Source: Pedobacter psychrophilus (GTDB lineage Bacteria > Bacteroidota > Bacteroidia > Sphingobacteriales > Sphingobacteriaceae). Taken from it: a stretch of 64,000 nt of DNA. The position numbers and the translations under genes are program-made. Below, in pieces: positions 7,580-14,130 of the stretch. Where the stretch lies: positions 868,001 to 932,000 of the forward strand of contig NZ_LWHJ01000011.1 of the NCBI RefSeq assembly GCF_001652725.1. Direction: 5' to 3'. Every line of letters starts with the position of its first letter. The first letter of the stretch is position 1. The notes under the pieces were generated by a model. The model had not been told where the DNA came from, did no database searches, and saw nothing but the letters and a program-made list of their open reading frames with translations.

Positions 7580-8878
7580 TTATACCGGTTTAGCCTCTTC
7601 GGTCATTCTATCCCTATCAAATTTTCTGATAATTACCCTTGATCCTCTATCATAACTAAAATAATTTACTATCCAATTAATTAAGGTTACCGCTTTGTTT
7701 CTAAAACCTACCAAAAATAAAAGGTGGACAAACATCCACGTTAACCAAGCGAAGAAACCTTGGAACTTCCAAAAACTTAAATCTACTACGGCTTTATTTC
7801 TTCCAACCGTAGCCATAGAACCTTTATCATAATATTCAAAAGGATGTGGTTTCTCGTTGTTAATAATTCTTAATAAATTTTCCCCCAATTGTTTCCCTTG
7901 TTGAATCGCAGTTTGTGCAACTCCAGGATGTCCGTGTGGATAATCTTTTGTCTCCATATAAGCAATATCTCCTATGGCAAAAATATTCTCGTAACCTTCT
8001 ATTAAATTATAATTAGTGGTTTTTAACCTGCCTCCTCGCACAACTTCTGCTTTGTCTAAACCCGGAATCATAGCACCTTTAACTCCTGCGCTCCAGATTA
8101 CTCCTTTGGCATGTATAGTTTGTGTATCATTATAAGTTACCAAATGTCCATCATAATGGTTAACCCTAATGTTTTCCATTACGGTTACGCCCATATTCTC
8201 TAAAAATTCCTTTGCTTTTGCTGATGCTTCTTCTGAAAATGGTGATAATATCCGTTCACTACCTTCAATTAAATAAATATTCATTTTGTGAATATCTAAT
8301 TCAGGGTAATCGTAAATTAAAACGTGGGTTTTCAATTCTGCCAAAGCACCTGCAGTTTCTACACCGGTTGGTCCGCCGCCTACAATCACAAAATTCATTA
8401 AGGCTTGCTTCTTTTCAGGATCTTTTTCAATTAAGGCTTCCTCAAAATTTTGTAGAATTAAAGAACGTAAGTTTAATGCTTCCGGAACAGTTTTCATGGG
8501 CATAGAAAAATGCTCAATCTCATCCTGACCAAAAAAGTTAGTTTCAGAACCTGTGGCAATTACCAAATAATCATATTCGTATTCGCCAATATCAGTGATA
8601 ATTTTTTTGTTTTCAGCCTGAATTTCCTTAACATCTGCAACCCTAAAATTTAGGTTTTTTTGGGTTCTAAAAACTTTTCTCAAAGGAAAGGCAATGGAAT
8701 CTGGCTCTAAACCTCCAGTGGCAACTTGGTATAACAAAGGCTGAAAAGTGTGATAATTGTGCTTATCAACCATCAAAACATCTACTTCTTTATCTTTTAA
8801 ATTTTTACCTAATTGTATGCCACCAAAACCACCACCAATAATGATAACTTTAGGAAATTGCGTATGTTCTTTATTCAT
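7580..8878 (-). CDS. ndh: Type II NADH:quinone oxidoreductase (NDH-2)
   Basis: A 432-residue flavoprotein of the two-dinucleotide-binding-domain family. The FAD-binding GGGFGG lies at residues 15-20, the NAD-binding VIVGGGPTGVETAG at about 165-178, and the second FAD motif as IFAIGDIAY at about 300. The C-terminal region (about 375-415) is hydrophobic and amphipathic, as expected for the monotopic membrane anchor of NDH-2. It passes electrons from NADH to quinone without pumping protons. It lies downstream of a ferredoxin and ferredoxin reductase on the same strand, but a 235-bp repeat-filled gap separates it from them, so co-transcription is uncertain. Repeats begin directly after its stop. 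Confidence 0.92.
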   Translation of the reverse strand: MNKEHTQFPKVIIIGGGFGGIQLGKNLKDKEVDVLMVDKHNYHTFQPLLYQVATGGLEPDSIAFPLRKVFRTQKNLNFRVADVKEIQAENKKIITDIGEYEYDYLVIATGSETNFFGQDEIEHFSMPMKTVPEALNLRSLILQNFEEALIEKDPEKKQALMNFVIVGGGPTGVETAGALAELKTHVLIYDYPELDIHKMNIYLIEGSERILSPFSEEASAKAKEFLENMGVTVMENIRVNHYDGHLVTYNDTQTIHAKGVIWSAGVKGAMIPGLDKAEVVRGGRLKTTNYNLIEGYENIFAIGDIAYMETKDYPHGHPGVAQTAIQQGKQLGENLLRIINNEKPHPFEYYDKGSMATVGRNKAVVDLSFWKFQGFFAWLTWMFVHLLFLVGFRNKAVTLINWIVNYFSYDRGSRVIIRKFDRDRMTEEAKPV

Positions 8879-8985
8879 ATCTTTTTTTATAAAAGTAGTA
8901 GGTAATAAGTAGTAAGTTATAAGTAGAAAGTATCAAGTAAAAGCATCAACTTATAACCTTCATTCATCCAATTCTTCAATTACTC

Positions 8986-9105
8986 AAAATTTAATCATTC
9001 AACCTTCAATCATTCAACCTTCAATCATTCAAAATTCAATCATTCAAAATTCAATCATTCAAAATTCAATCATTCAAAATTCATTCAGTCAACCTTCAAT
9101 CATTC
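8986..9105. repeat. Eight-unit 15-bp tandem repeat
   Basis: Eight consecutive 15-bp units with consensus AAAATTCAATCATTC or AACCTTCAATCATTC run without gaps from 8986 to 9105. Unit 7 is divergent (9076-9090). The array fills most of the 235-bp gap between ndh and the ferredoxin gene and stops 8 bp before the ferredoxin stop codon. No hairpin is formed. Such arrays are prone to copy-number change. Confidence 0.88.
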
Positions 9106-9113
9106 AAAACTAA

Positions 9114-9434
9114 CTACAAAAGGTCTCCTCTAATCTTAATCTTAATTCCTTCTAATTGTTCGTTAACACGCAATTGACATGCCAGCCTGCTATCACTTCC
9201 AGCATCAGGTAAAGTGTCTAACATATCCAATTCTTGGTCTTGTGGTTCAGGTAAATTATCTAATCCCTCTAAAACCTGTACATGGCAGGTTGCACAAAGC
9301 GCCATGCCTCCACAAGTAGCCAGAATATTATAGTCGGAAGCTTTTAGCACCTCCATTAAATTTAGATTAATCCCTTCAGGAATTTCAATTTCTTGTTCGG
9401 TATCGTCTCTGTCTACTACTGTTAATTTGATCAT
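9114..9434 (-). CDS. 2Fe-2S ferredoxin (adrenodoxin type)
   Basis: A 106-residue ferredoxin. The four cluster ligands are C41, C47, C50 and C86 (CGGMALCATC and LACQL), spaced as in vertebrate/ISC-type adrenodoxins rather than plant-type ferredoxins. The DQELDMLD segment between them is typical of the same branch. It is an electron carrier in the cytoplasm. Its start lies 8 bp downstream of the stop of a ferredoxin-NADP reductase gene, which itself overlaps a MarR regulator gene. The three genes therefore very likely form one operon, and the reductase is the probable electron donor (inference). Confidence 0.92.
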   Translation of the reverse strand: MIKLTVVDRDDTEQEIEIPEGINLNLMEVLKASDYNILATCGGMALCATCHVQVLEGLDNLPEPQDQELDMLDTLPDAGSDSRLACQLRVNEQLEGIKIKIRGDLL

Positions 9435-9442
9435 GATTTTGA

Positions 9443-10462
9443 TTAAAAACTATTTACGCCGTAAACAGTGGTATATTTAAATGATAATTTTTGATCTGGA
9501 TAAACAAATTTGAAAGCACTTTGTGCCATTAAAGCTCCTTCATGGAAACCACTTAAAATCAATTTCAGTTTTCCGGGATAAGTGTTGATATCGCCTATAG
9601 CAAAAATACCTTCTACATTTGTAGAATAATCTTCCGTATTTACCATAATTTGAGATTTTTCAATGTTTAATCCCCAATCTGCAATTGGGCCTAATTTTGG
9701 ACTTAACCCAAATAGAGGAATTAGATAATCTGCTTCCAAATTACTTTCTACTTTGTTTTTATCTAACAATGTAATTTCAGTTAAATGTCCATTTCCATTG
9801 ATTTTAGTTAAATGAGAAGATAAAATCAGATTAACTTTACCCATTTCTGCTAATTTGAAAACCTTTTCAGCAGAATCTGGCGCACCTCTAAAAGTATCGC
9901 CTCGGTGTACCAAAGTAATTTCTTTTGCGATGTTAGCTAAAAAAATAGTCCAGTCTAATGCAGAATCCCCGCCACCAGCCAAAACAATTTTTTTATCACG
10001 ATAAACTTCCGGGTCTTTCACCATATAGTTTACGCCTTTTCCTTCAAATAAACTCAAGTTTTCAATATCCGGTTTTCGAGGCTCAAAACAACCTAATCCG
10101 CCAGCAATTACAACTGCTTTACAATGAATCTCAGAATGATCACTTGTGGTTACTTTGAAAGTTCCATTTTCATCTTTATCTAATTTTTCCACTCTCTCGC
10201 CCAAAGTAAAACCAGGTTCGAAAGGTTTTATTTGAGCCATTAAATTCTCTACTAACTCTTGCGCTTTAATCTCTGGAAAACCAGGAATATCATAAATTGG
10301 CTTATGCGGATAAATTTCTGAAAGCTGTCCGCCAACTTGTGGTAAAACATCTATTAAATGGCAACGCATTTTTAGTAAGCCAGCCTCAAAAACGGCAAAT
10401 AAGCCAACCGGACCAGCTCCAATAATGCATAAGTCTGTATGTATAATAGTTTGATTGTTCAT
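9443..10462 (-). CDS. Ferredoxin-NADP reductase, thioredoxin-reductase-like type
   Basis: A 339-residue FAD/NAD(P) oxidoreductase. The FAD motif CIIGAGPVGLFAVFEAG lies at about 12-28, the NADPH motif VLAGGGDSALDW at about 160-172, and the FAD-ribityl motif FAIGDINTYPGKLKLILSGF at about 288-307. It lacks the CxxC active site of true thioredoxin reductase, as expected for the YumC-type ferredoxin-NADP reductases of Firmicutes and Bacteroidota. Its ATG overlaps the stop of the MarR gene by 4 bp, and a ferredoxin gene follows after 8 bp. This points to a regulated NADPH-ferredoxin electron supply module. Confidence 0.9.
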   Translation of the reverse strand: MNNQTIIHTDLCIIGAGPVGLFAVFEAGLLKMRCHLIDVLPQVGGQLSEIYPHKPIYDIPGFPEIKAQELVENLMAQIKPFEPGFTLGERVEKLDKDENGTFKVTTSDHSEIHCKAVVIAGGLGCFEPRKPDIENLSLFEGKGVNYMVKDPEVYRDKKIVLAGGGDSALDWTIFLANIAKEITLVHRGDTFRGAPDSAEKVFKLAEMGKVNLILSSHLTKINGNGHLTEITLLDKNKVESNLEADYLIPLFGLSPKLGPIADWGLNIEKSQIMVNTEDYSTNVEGIFAIGDINTYPGKLKLILSGFHEGALMAQSAFKFVYPDQKLSFKYTTVYGVNSF

Positions 10463-10893
10463 GATAATGTTTGATATATGTTATTCAAAATTCTTTTTAA
10501 ATCGTTATAATCTTTTTCGCTGAGATTTTCCCAGGCTTTAGTTCTAATCTCAGAAACAATTGGACTCCATTCCTCAAATTTCTGAATGCCGTGAGTTGTT
10601 AAATGAATGATAAAACTTCTACGATCGTTTGCCGAAGCTCTTCTTTCTACTAAATCTTTTTTAACCAATAAATCTAAAATCCGGGTTAATGTAGGATGGT
10701 CTTTTCCAGTCAATTCTGCCAGCTGACTTTGGTTTTGATCATTGTTTTGACTCAAAGTTTTTATGATAAGCCATTGATCTACGGTTATATCAAAATTTGC
10801 TGCTTTAAAACGATTTTGGGCATATTGCTTAATCTTTCTATTGGTACGATCTAAGAGAAAAGAATAAGCACTAAATTTTTCCGTTGTTTCCAT
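10459..10893 (-). CDS. MarR family transcriptional regulator
   Basis: The 144-residue start at the ATG at 10893 is preferred. The frame extends 15 codons further upstream, but that stretch overlaps the promoter and encodes an unlikely hydrophobic tail. Residues about 30-115 contain the winged helix (DQWLIIKTLSQN, SQLAELTGKDHPTLTRILDLLVKKDLVERRAS, the wing DRRSFIIHLT). MarR proteins are dimeric repressors that bind palindromes and respond to phenolics, oxidants or antibiotics. The stop overlaps the next gene by 4 bp. A 33-bp perfect palindrome overlaps the -33 box of its own promoter, which suggests autoregulation of the regulator-reductase-ferredoxin operon. Confidence 0.92.
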   Translation of the reverse strand: METTEKFSAYSFLLDRTNRKIKQYAQNRFKAANFDITVDQWLIIKTLSQNNDQNQSQLAELTGKDHPTLTRILDLLVKKDLVERRASANDRRSFIIHLTTHGIQKFEEWSPIVSEIRTKAWENLSEKDYNDLKRILNNIYQTLS

Positions 10894-10907
10894 AATAATT
10901 AGTGCAA

Positions 10908-10939
10908 CAAATATATGTATAAAAATTAATCCTATCAAA
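10908..10939 (-). promoter_or_regulatory. Bacteroidota-type promoter of the marR-FNR-ferredoxin operon
   Basis: On the minus strand TTTG (10936-10939) is followed by a 20-bp spacer and then TATATTTG (10908-10915). This fits the TTTG-N19-21-TAnnTTTG consensus of Bacteroidota sigma-ABfr promoters. The ATG at 10893 follows 14 nt later, implying a very short leader. Confidence 0.8.
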
Positions 10940-10955
10940 TTGATAGGATTAATTT
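10923..10955. promoter_or_regulatory. 33-bp perfect palindrome: MarR operator and/or rlmF terminator
   Basis: Arms 10923-10938 and 10940-10955 pair perfectly around one central base (half-site TTGATAGGATTAATTT). It covers the -33 box of the marR promoter, the position expected for an autorepressor operator. It also starts 4 bp after the rlmF stop and is followed on the minus strand by T5, so it may double as the rlmF terminator. Confidence 0.7.
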
Positions 10956-10959
10956 AAAA

Positions 10960-11967
10960 CTAAATTTCTTCTTTAATAATCTCTGGTTTTTCTTGCTGTG
11001 GTAAAGTACTCATCCAGGCTTCTTGCTTTTCTTTGTTTTGGAAAGTCCAGGCCAAAATTCTGCTTACTTTATTGCCTTGGCCCATTGGTAAAATTTTAAT
11101 ATCAAAAGCTTCTGCATAATCTAATTGTTTGTATGCGGCATCTAAATGAGCAACATTAGAGATTAAAGTAGTAAACCATAAACAACAATTTGCGTAAGTT
11201 TTACTTTGCTCTATCATGGTATTTACAAATTTACCTTCACCACCATAGCAGTAAACTTCTTTACTTTGGCCACCAAAATTTGCAGTTACTTCCTCTACTT
11301 TTTCTTTACCTAAATTACTCACCTTTTTAATGGCTTTGGCTTGTGCCTCATGCATAGAAGAGTAAAAAGGCGGATTACAGATGGTAACATGAAAACGTTC
11401 TGTCAATTCCATCACTCCATTGAAAATATTTTTGTTGTTTATTTGATGTCTGAATTTAATTTTTCCATCTAATTGTGGGTTGGCAGCCACTATTTTATTG
11501 GCTGAATCAATTGCTGTTTGATCAATATCAACACCAACAAAATTCCATCCATATTCGCTATTTCCTATTAAAGGATAAACGCAATTTGCGCCTACGCCCA
11601 CATCAAAACATTTAATCTGTTTCCCTTTTGGGATGATGCCTTTATTACTGGTAGCTAATAAATCTGATATATTATGGATATAATCTGCTCTCCCTGGTAT
11701 TGGCGGAACAAGATAACCTTGTGGAATCCCCCAATTTTTAACATTATAAAAATGCAACAATAGTGCTTTGTTTAATGCTTTTACTGCTTCAGGATCTGCA
11801 AAATCTAATGTTTCAATTTCATATTCATTAATAAAAATAAAAGGTTTTAAATCTGGATTGGAGATAGCTAATTCTTGTAGGTTATATCTTCCCTGATGTT
11901 TATTTCGAGGATGTAGTTTTGCCTTTATCTTTTGCTTTACGTTTCTCTTCTTATTTTTTATTGGCAT
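10960..11967 (-). CDS. rlmF: 23S rRNA (adenine-1618-N6)-methyltransferase
   Basis: A 335-residue SAM-dependent methyltransferase. The N-terminus is highly basic (KNKKRNVKQKIKAKLHPRNKHQG), fitting RNA binding. The SAM site is at CFDVGVGANCVYPLIG (about 120-135). The catalytic NPPF of N6-adenine methylases is in VTICNPPFYSS at about 198. The order and length fit RlmF (YbiN), which methylates A1618 in 23S rRNA. It lies alone between the marR palindrome and a 278-bp gap containing dispersed-element copy B. Confidence 0.93.
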   Translation of the reverse strand: MPIKNKKRNVKQKIKAKLHPRNKHQGRYNLQELAISNPDLKPFIFINEYEIETLDFADPEAVKALNKALLLHFYNVKNWGIPQGYLVPPIPGRADYIHNISDLLATSNKGIIPKGKQIKCFDVGVGANCVYPLIGNSEYGWNFVGVDIDQTAIDSANKIVAANPQLDGKIKFRHQINNKNIFNGVMELTERFHVTICNPPFYSSMHEAQAKAIKKVSNLGKEKVEEVTANFGGQSKEVYCYGGEGKFVNTMIEQSKTYANCCLWFTTLISNVAHLDAAYKQLDYAEAFDIKILPMGQGNKVSRILAWTFQNKEKQEAWMSTLPQQEKPEIIKEEI

Positions 11968-12087
11968 GAAATGAATATTTTAAAAGTCGCAATTTATGGA
12001 TTTTAAAAGTATTTTGGATTATTTAATAATATTGCAACAGATCTTTATCTGATACAATGGCACTAAATGTAAGAGATATTATGAGTT

Positions 12088-12168
12088 GCGTTAACGATTG
12101 AAACGGCATCCTTTTTTTCCTTTTCAGGAAAAAAGATATAGTGGAAAGCGTGTATAAACGCCCAAATA
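12088..12168 (+). repeat. Dispersed structured element, copy B
   Basis: An 81-bp copy starting GCGTTAACGATTGAAACGGC and ending AAACGCCCAAAT. The central hairpin is ATC-C-T7CC / GGA6-GAT with a bulged C. The outer GCGTT can pair with the 3' AACGC. It aligns without gaps to copy C at 18107 and over its ends to copy A at 7194. It lies between the rlmF start and the mlaD terminator, on the strand opposite both genes. Confidence 0.75.
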
Positions 12169-12195
12169 TTTAATTTAAGTCAATTAATTTTAAAT

Positions 12196-12230
12196 AAAAA
12201 AGCTTGTCCATTTCAATGAACAAGCTTTAA
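12196..12230 (-). terminator. Rho-independent terminator of the amidase-mlaD unit
   Basis: A stem with AAAGCTTGT (12199-12207) pairing with ACAAGCTTT (12220-12228) is followed on the minus strand by seven T residues. It lies 16 bp past the stop of the MCE-family gene. Confidence 0.9.
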
Positions 12231-12245
12231 ATATTAAAATTTATA

Positions 12246-13190
12246 TTAATCTTTTCTTCCGCCGAAAACCGAGAAGCTTACGTAGCGTTTTGGGTTTGCT
12301 TTAACATCTAGCATTAACTCATCTAAATCTTTGGCAGACTTATTTAAGTTATTATATAATTTATCATCGTTTAATAATAAAGCTATAGAACCAGTTCCTT
12401 GATTAACTTTATTAACAGCAGCTTGTAATTCTGTTACAGCTTTGTTTGCATTATCAATAGTTGCTTTAATATTTGTGGATGCCATTTGGCTAGAAAACGA
12501 GTTAAAATTGCCCACCATCTCGTTAATTTTTTGATTATTATTTTTCAAATTATTAGAGATGGATTCAGCGTTTGCTAATATCACATCAATTCTTTTTGCT
12601 TGAATTCCTACTGCACCATCAACAGTTTTAGATGTTGATTCTAAAGTTTGCAAAGTGTTGGCTATGCTAGCAAAACTCTTGTTGATGTTTCTTTGAAAAT
12701 CAGGATTCAAAATCATATTTACTGAAGAAAGTACAGAATCCATTTTAGAAACTATTTGTTGAGCTTTCTTCTGAACTGGCTCAACTTGTTCCATTAAATT
12801 AGCTTGTACATTGGCATTTAATGTGTCGCCATCAATAGCATATTGTAAGCTATTTCCTAAATCAAATACTACAGCTTTACTACCTAACAAATCTGTACTT
12901 TCTAATCTGGCAATTGTGTTTTTTGGAACTTCGTACTGAGGTTTTATTTTAAATTGAGCTAAAATTTGTCCATTTTCTAAAAGGGTAAGAGCAGAAACTC
13001 TTCCTATTTGATAACCGTTTACCAATACTGGTTTAGAGACAGCCAAACCATCTACTTTATCATATTTAGCGTAAAACTCGTTTTCGCTTACAAAAATATC
13101 ATTGCCCTTTAAAAAATTGTAGCCAATAATTAAAATGGCAATCGTAATTGCGGCTAGAATGCCGACTTTGGTTTCGTTAGAAATTTTCAA
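12246..13190 (-). CDS. MlaD/MCE family lipid-transport protein
   Basis: A 314-residue protein with one N-terminal membrane anchor (about 8-26, GILAAITIAILIIGYNFL), then a single MCE beta-barrel domain (about 38-115; DGLAVSKPVLVNGYQIGRV, LGSKAVVFDLG). A long helical tail follows with many Asn and Gln residues (about 140-300). MlaD forms a periplasmic hexamer that carries phospholipids between the membranes with the MlaFE ABC transporter. No mlaE or mlaF gene is adjacent here. The gene follows the amidase by 29 bp on the same strand and faces lptD, so three envelope functions are clustered. Confidence 0.9.
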   Translation of the reverse strand: MKISNETKVGILAAITIAILIIGYNFLKGNDIFVSENEFYAKYDKVDGLAVSKPVLVNGYQIGRVSALTLLENGQILAQFKIKPQYEVPKNTIARLESTDLLGSKAVVFDLGNSLQYAIDGDTLNANVQANLMEQVEPVQKKAQQIVSKMDSVLSSVNMILNPDFQRNINKSFASIANTLQTLESTSKTVDGAVGIQAKRIDVILANAESISNNLKNNNQKINEMVGNFNSFSSQMASTNIKATIDNANKAVTELQAAVNKVNQGTGSIALLLNDDKLYNNLNKSAKDLDELMLDVKANPKRYVSFSVFGGRKD

Positions 13191-13219
13191 AATATTTCAC
13201 TTAAGTTATACAAGCTTGA

Positions 13220-14080
13220 TTAAGATTCTACCTGTTTTTTATAATTAATTATAGCGGTGACGATGTTAGTTACGATTTCCTCTTGTCCAGCATCAGAATT
13301 CATAAAAACTTCTTCAGTTGGATTGCTTATGAAACCAATCTCTGTTAAAATAGCGGGCATTCCAGCTCTAGCCAATACGGCTAAACTTTTTTCTTGAACA
13401 CCTCTATTAACCCTACCGCTTTTAACGTATTCATCTTGCATTAATGATGCCAATTTTATGCTCTGATCCCTGAAGGCATTTTTCATTAAAGAAAAGATTA
13501 TATAGCTCTCAGGATCATTAGGATCAAATCCTTGATAATTATCTTTATAATCTTTTTCTAGTAATACAGAGGCGTTTTCACGTACTGCCGCATCTTGCTC
13601 ATCAAGTCTACCAAATCCTGATACAAAACTTTCGGTACCTTTTGGTCTTGGGTCAGGAATGCTCTTATAATATGCTTTTCCTTTAACAACGTAACGCTGT
13701 CTTATATTTGGCATTGAATTACAATGAATAGAAATAAAAAGGTCTGCTTTCTCTTTGTTAGCGATGTTTATACGTTCATATAATTTTACAAATACATCAG
13801 TTTTACGAGTATAAACCACCCTTACGCCAGGTATTCTGTTTTCTATCGCACTTCCTAATTTAAGTGCAACAGCTAAGGCTACATCTTTTTCTTTTGAAAT
13901 TGAGCCACGGGTTGCACCATCTTCCCCTCCATGGCCAGCATCAATCACAATAACTTTTATTTTATTAATTGTGGATAAATTTTTATTTCCATCTGCTATT
14001 TTTAAAGAACTAAAAATAACGAAACTAAAAATTGTTAATATTAAACAGCTAATAAACCTTTTTGATGTTGTAATTTTCAT
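13220..14080 (-). CDS. N-acetylmuramoyl-L-alanine amidase (Amidase_3)
   Basis: A 286-residue secreted zinc amidase. A signal or anchor segment covers residues 10-27. The catalytic domain begins at about 42: IDAGHGGEDGA supplies the first zinc His, SIHCNSMP the second, and the catalytic Glu lies in ILTEIGFISNP near the C-terminus. A long insert between (about 125-195, containing YKSIPDPRPKGTESFVSGFG) is typical of the Bacteroidota branch and may gate the active site. It cleaves the bond between muramic acid and the stem peptide in peptidoglycan. It is probably co-transcribed with the mlaD-like gene and divergent from lptD. Confidence 0.92.
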   Translation of the reverse strand: MKITTSKRFISCLILTIFSFVIFSSLKIADGNKNLSTINKIKVIVIDAGHGGEDGATRGSISKEKDVALAVALKLGSAIENRIPGVRVVYTRKTDVFVKLYERINIANKEKADLFISIHCNSMPNIRQRYVVKGKAYYKSIPDPRPKGTESFVSGFGRLDEQDAAVRENASVLLEKDYKDNYQGFDPNDPESYIIFSLMKNAFRDQSIKLASLMQDEYVKSGRVNRGVQEKSLAVLARAGMPAILTEIGFISNPTEEVFMNSDAGQEEIVTNIVTAIINYKKQVES

Positions 14081-14112
14081 TAATTTTGGACGTTTTTGGA
14101 TAACCTTGCTTA

Positions 14113-14120
14113 CAAAAATA
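14113..14120 (-). promoter_or_regulatory. Candidate -7 box of the amidase-mlaD promoter (TATTTTTG)
   Basis: TATTTTTG on the minus strand matches TAnnTTTG and ends 32 nt before the amidase ATG. No clear -33 box is present. It lies in the 50-bp divergent region shared with lptD. Confidence 0.45.
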
Positions 14121-14130
14121 TTATTCTTTA

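Noticed and set aside
7428-7655. Plus-strand 75-codon frame over the repeat nest
   Set aside because: It is made of the 25-bp and 39-bp repeats and the antisense end of ndh, with no protein-like pattern.
10459-10938. Longer MarR start at 10938
   Set aside because: The added 15 codons lie within the promoter and palindrome, and the ATG at 10893 follows the -7 box directly.
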